5,646 nt of DNA from Candidatus Zixiibacteriota bacterium (lineage in GTDB: Bacteria > Zixibacteria > MSB-5A5 > GN15 > PGXB01). The DNA is taken from contig QNAH01000194.1 of assembly GCA_003641425.1 (NCBI GenBank), forward strand, positions 1 through 5,646. The letters are read 5' to 3'. A program made the translations under genes and the position numbers. The notes beneath the pieces were generated by a model. It was not told where the DNA came from, did no database searches, and was given only the letters and a program-made list of their open reading frames with translations. This document shows, one piece after another, positions 4,790-5,646 of the stretch (its first letter is position 1; each line of letters opens with the position of its first letter).

Positions 4790-5646
4790 ACAATAACCGT
4801 GATGAAATAGAGATCAAGCTGACCGGCGAAGTCTCCTGTGCCGGCTGAGCCTCAAAACTGGGGCCAAAGTTTTTGGCCGAGGTGCTCAAAAATCTGCCGG
4901 TGGAAAACGATCCCAACCTGCTGGTGGGTTTCAACAAAGCCGATGATGCCGGTGTTTTCAGGATAAACGATCGTCAGGCGGTGGTCCAGACTGTCGATTT
5001 TTTCCCGCCGATCGTCGATGACCCGTATGCCTTCGGGCAGATCGCCGCCGCCAATGCGCTTTCTGATATCTATGCTATGGGCGGGACACCGCTGACAGCG
5101 CTGAATATTGTCGGTTTCCCGGCGCAGATGAAACCGCAGGTCCTGACCGATATCCTCCGCGGCGGTTCGGATAAGGTACATGAGGCCGGGGCGGTGGTTG
5201 TCGGCGGACATTCGATCAAAGACAAAGAACTGAAATACGGAGTCGCCGTTACCGGAATAATCGATACCGATAAAATCATCAGCAATGACGGAGCTCGGCC
5301 CGGCGACCGGCTGTTTTTAACAAAGCCGCTCGGGACCGGAATCATCACCACCACCATCAAGCAGAAACGGGCCTCGGACGAGGACACTCGCAATGTTACT
5401 GGCCGGATGGCTCAACTGAACAAAGCCGCCGCCGAATTGATGGTTCGTCACCATGCTCATGCCGCCACCGATATCACCGGTTTCGGGATACTGGGGCATG
5501 CATACGAGATGGCTGATGCCTCGGGTATCTCAATCGAATTGGAATTCAATCGACTGCCGATTTTGCCCAATGCGATCGAATTCGCCCGAGCCGGTGCTCT
5601 GACCGGCGGAGGCAACGCCAACCGCGATTATCTGGCCGATAAAGTC
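4786..5646 (+). CDS. selD: Selenide, water dikinase (selenophosphate synthetase), selenoprotein, 3' truncated by window
   Basis: 287 codons from ATG 4786 to the window edge; the family is about 340-350 residues, so roughly the last 60 are missing. The enzyme makes selenophosphate from selenide and ATP, the selenium donor for Sec-tRNA and selenouridine. TGA 4846-4848 falls at residue 21 in VSCAGUASKLGPK, where other SelD proteins have catalytic Cys or Sec, with the essential Lys three residues later (Lys24). Reading continues unbroken with family hallmarks: NKADDAGVF (50-58), QTVDFFPPIVDDPYAFGQIA (68-87), ANALSDIYAMGG (89-100), GGHSIKDKELKYG (140-152) and later TDITGFGILGH. Cys18 and Sec21 form a CxxU pair. 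ATG 4786 is the only start in frame before the Sec codon that leaves a normal N-terminus. A caller treating TGA as stop would split or miss the gene. Confidence 0.96.
4850..4882 (+). ncRNA. Bacterial SECIS-like hairpin in selD mRNA
   Basis: GGCCAAA (4862-4868) pairs perfectly with TTTGGCC (4872-4878), closing a GTT loop. The outer CCTC (4850-4853) pairs with GAGG (4879-4882), leaving an eight-base bulge on the 5' side. The upper stem begins 14 bases after the UGA and the loop carries G-U, as in known bacterial SECIS elements bound by the elongation factor SelB. It lies inside the coding sequence, as expected in bacteria. The structure is read by eye, not computed. Confidence 0.75.

Noticed and set aside
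4846..4848. In-frame TGA in selD read as a nonsense mutation or pseudogene
   Set aside because: It lies exactly at the catalytic Cys/Sec position, is followed by a SECIS-like hairpin, and the downstream sequence keeps all SelD hallmarks.
4852..5499. Minus-strand open frames opposite selD (4852-5211, 5070-5393, 5317-5499)
   Set aside because: They are antisense to well-conserved SelD codons and have no recognisable protein features.

Overview
The window comes from a bacterium with a two-membrane envelope (a lipoprotein, Sec-exported TPR proteins, a single-pass anti-sigma factor) that can insert selenocysteine. I read this from an in-frame UGA in selD, at the position of the family's catalytic Cys/Sec and followed by a SECIS-like hairpin. 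No rRNA or other taxonomic marker is present. The gene style would suit a lineage of the FCB group such as Zixibacteria, but that is a guess.

Left part, minus strand: at positions 1-40 is the first 13 codons of a gene that leaves the window, with a start resembling HU/IHF DNA-binding proteins. Next (102-860) is a 252-residue beta-rich lipoprotein of unknown function; its true start is at 860. The 430-base divergent intergenic region (861-1290) holds GCCC/GGGC repeat elements, an ATGCGC inverted repeat and a promoter-like site GGGAAC-N18-GTT before the sigma gene.

Centre, plus strand: an ECF sigma factor of SigR/SigH type (1291-1878) overlaps by ATGA an anti-sigma gene (1875-2654). The anti-sigma factor has an N-terminal zinc motif with the same ligand spacing as RsrA, but also a transmembrane helix and a periplasmic domain rich in Cys and His. 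The GGGAAC-N18-GTT site matches the known target of SigR/SigH sigma factors, so the pair probably controls itself. Two tandem exported TPR proteins follow (2703-3737 and 3734-4735). They are paralogues sharing a gap-free core and again overlap by ATGA.

Right part, plus strand: selD (4786 to the window edge) encodes selenophosphate synthetase with Sec at residue 21. Standard gene callers would miss its start, because UGA 4846-4848 reads as a stop.

Together the window shows a thiol/envelope-stress type sigma module, a paired periplasmic TPR module of unknown role, and the enzyme that makes the selenium donor. Whether these act in one pathway cannot be decided from sequence. The most unusual points are the hybrid anti-sigma factor, the paralogous TPR pair behind it, and a repeated pattern of -10-like boxes 5-6 bases from start codons that lack a Shine-Dalgarno site.
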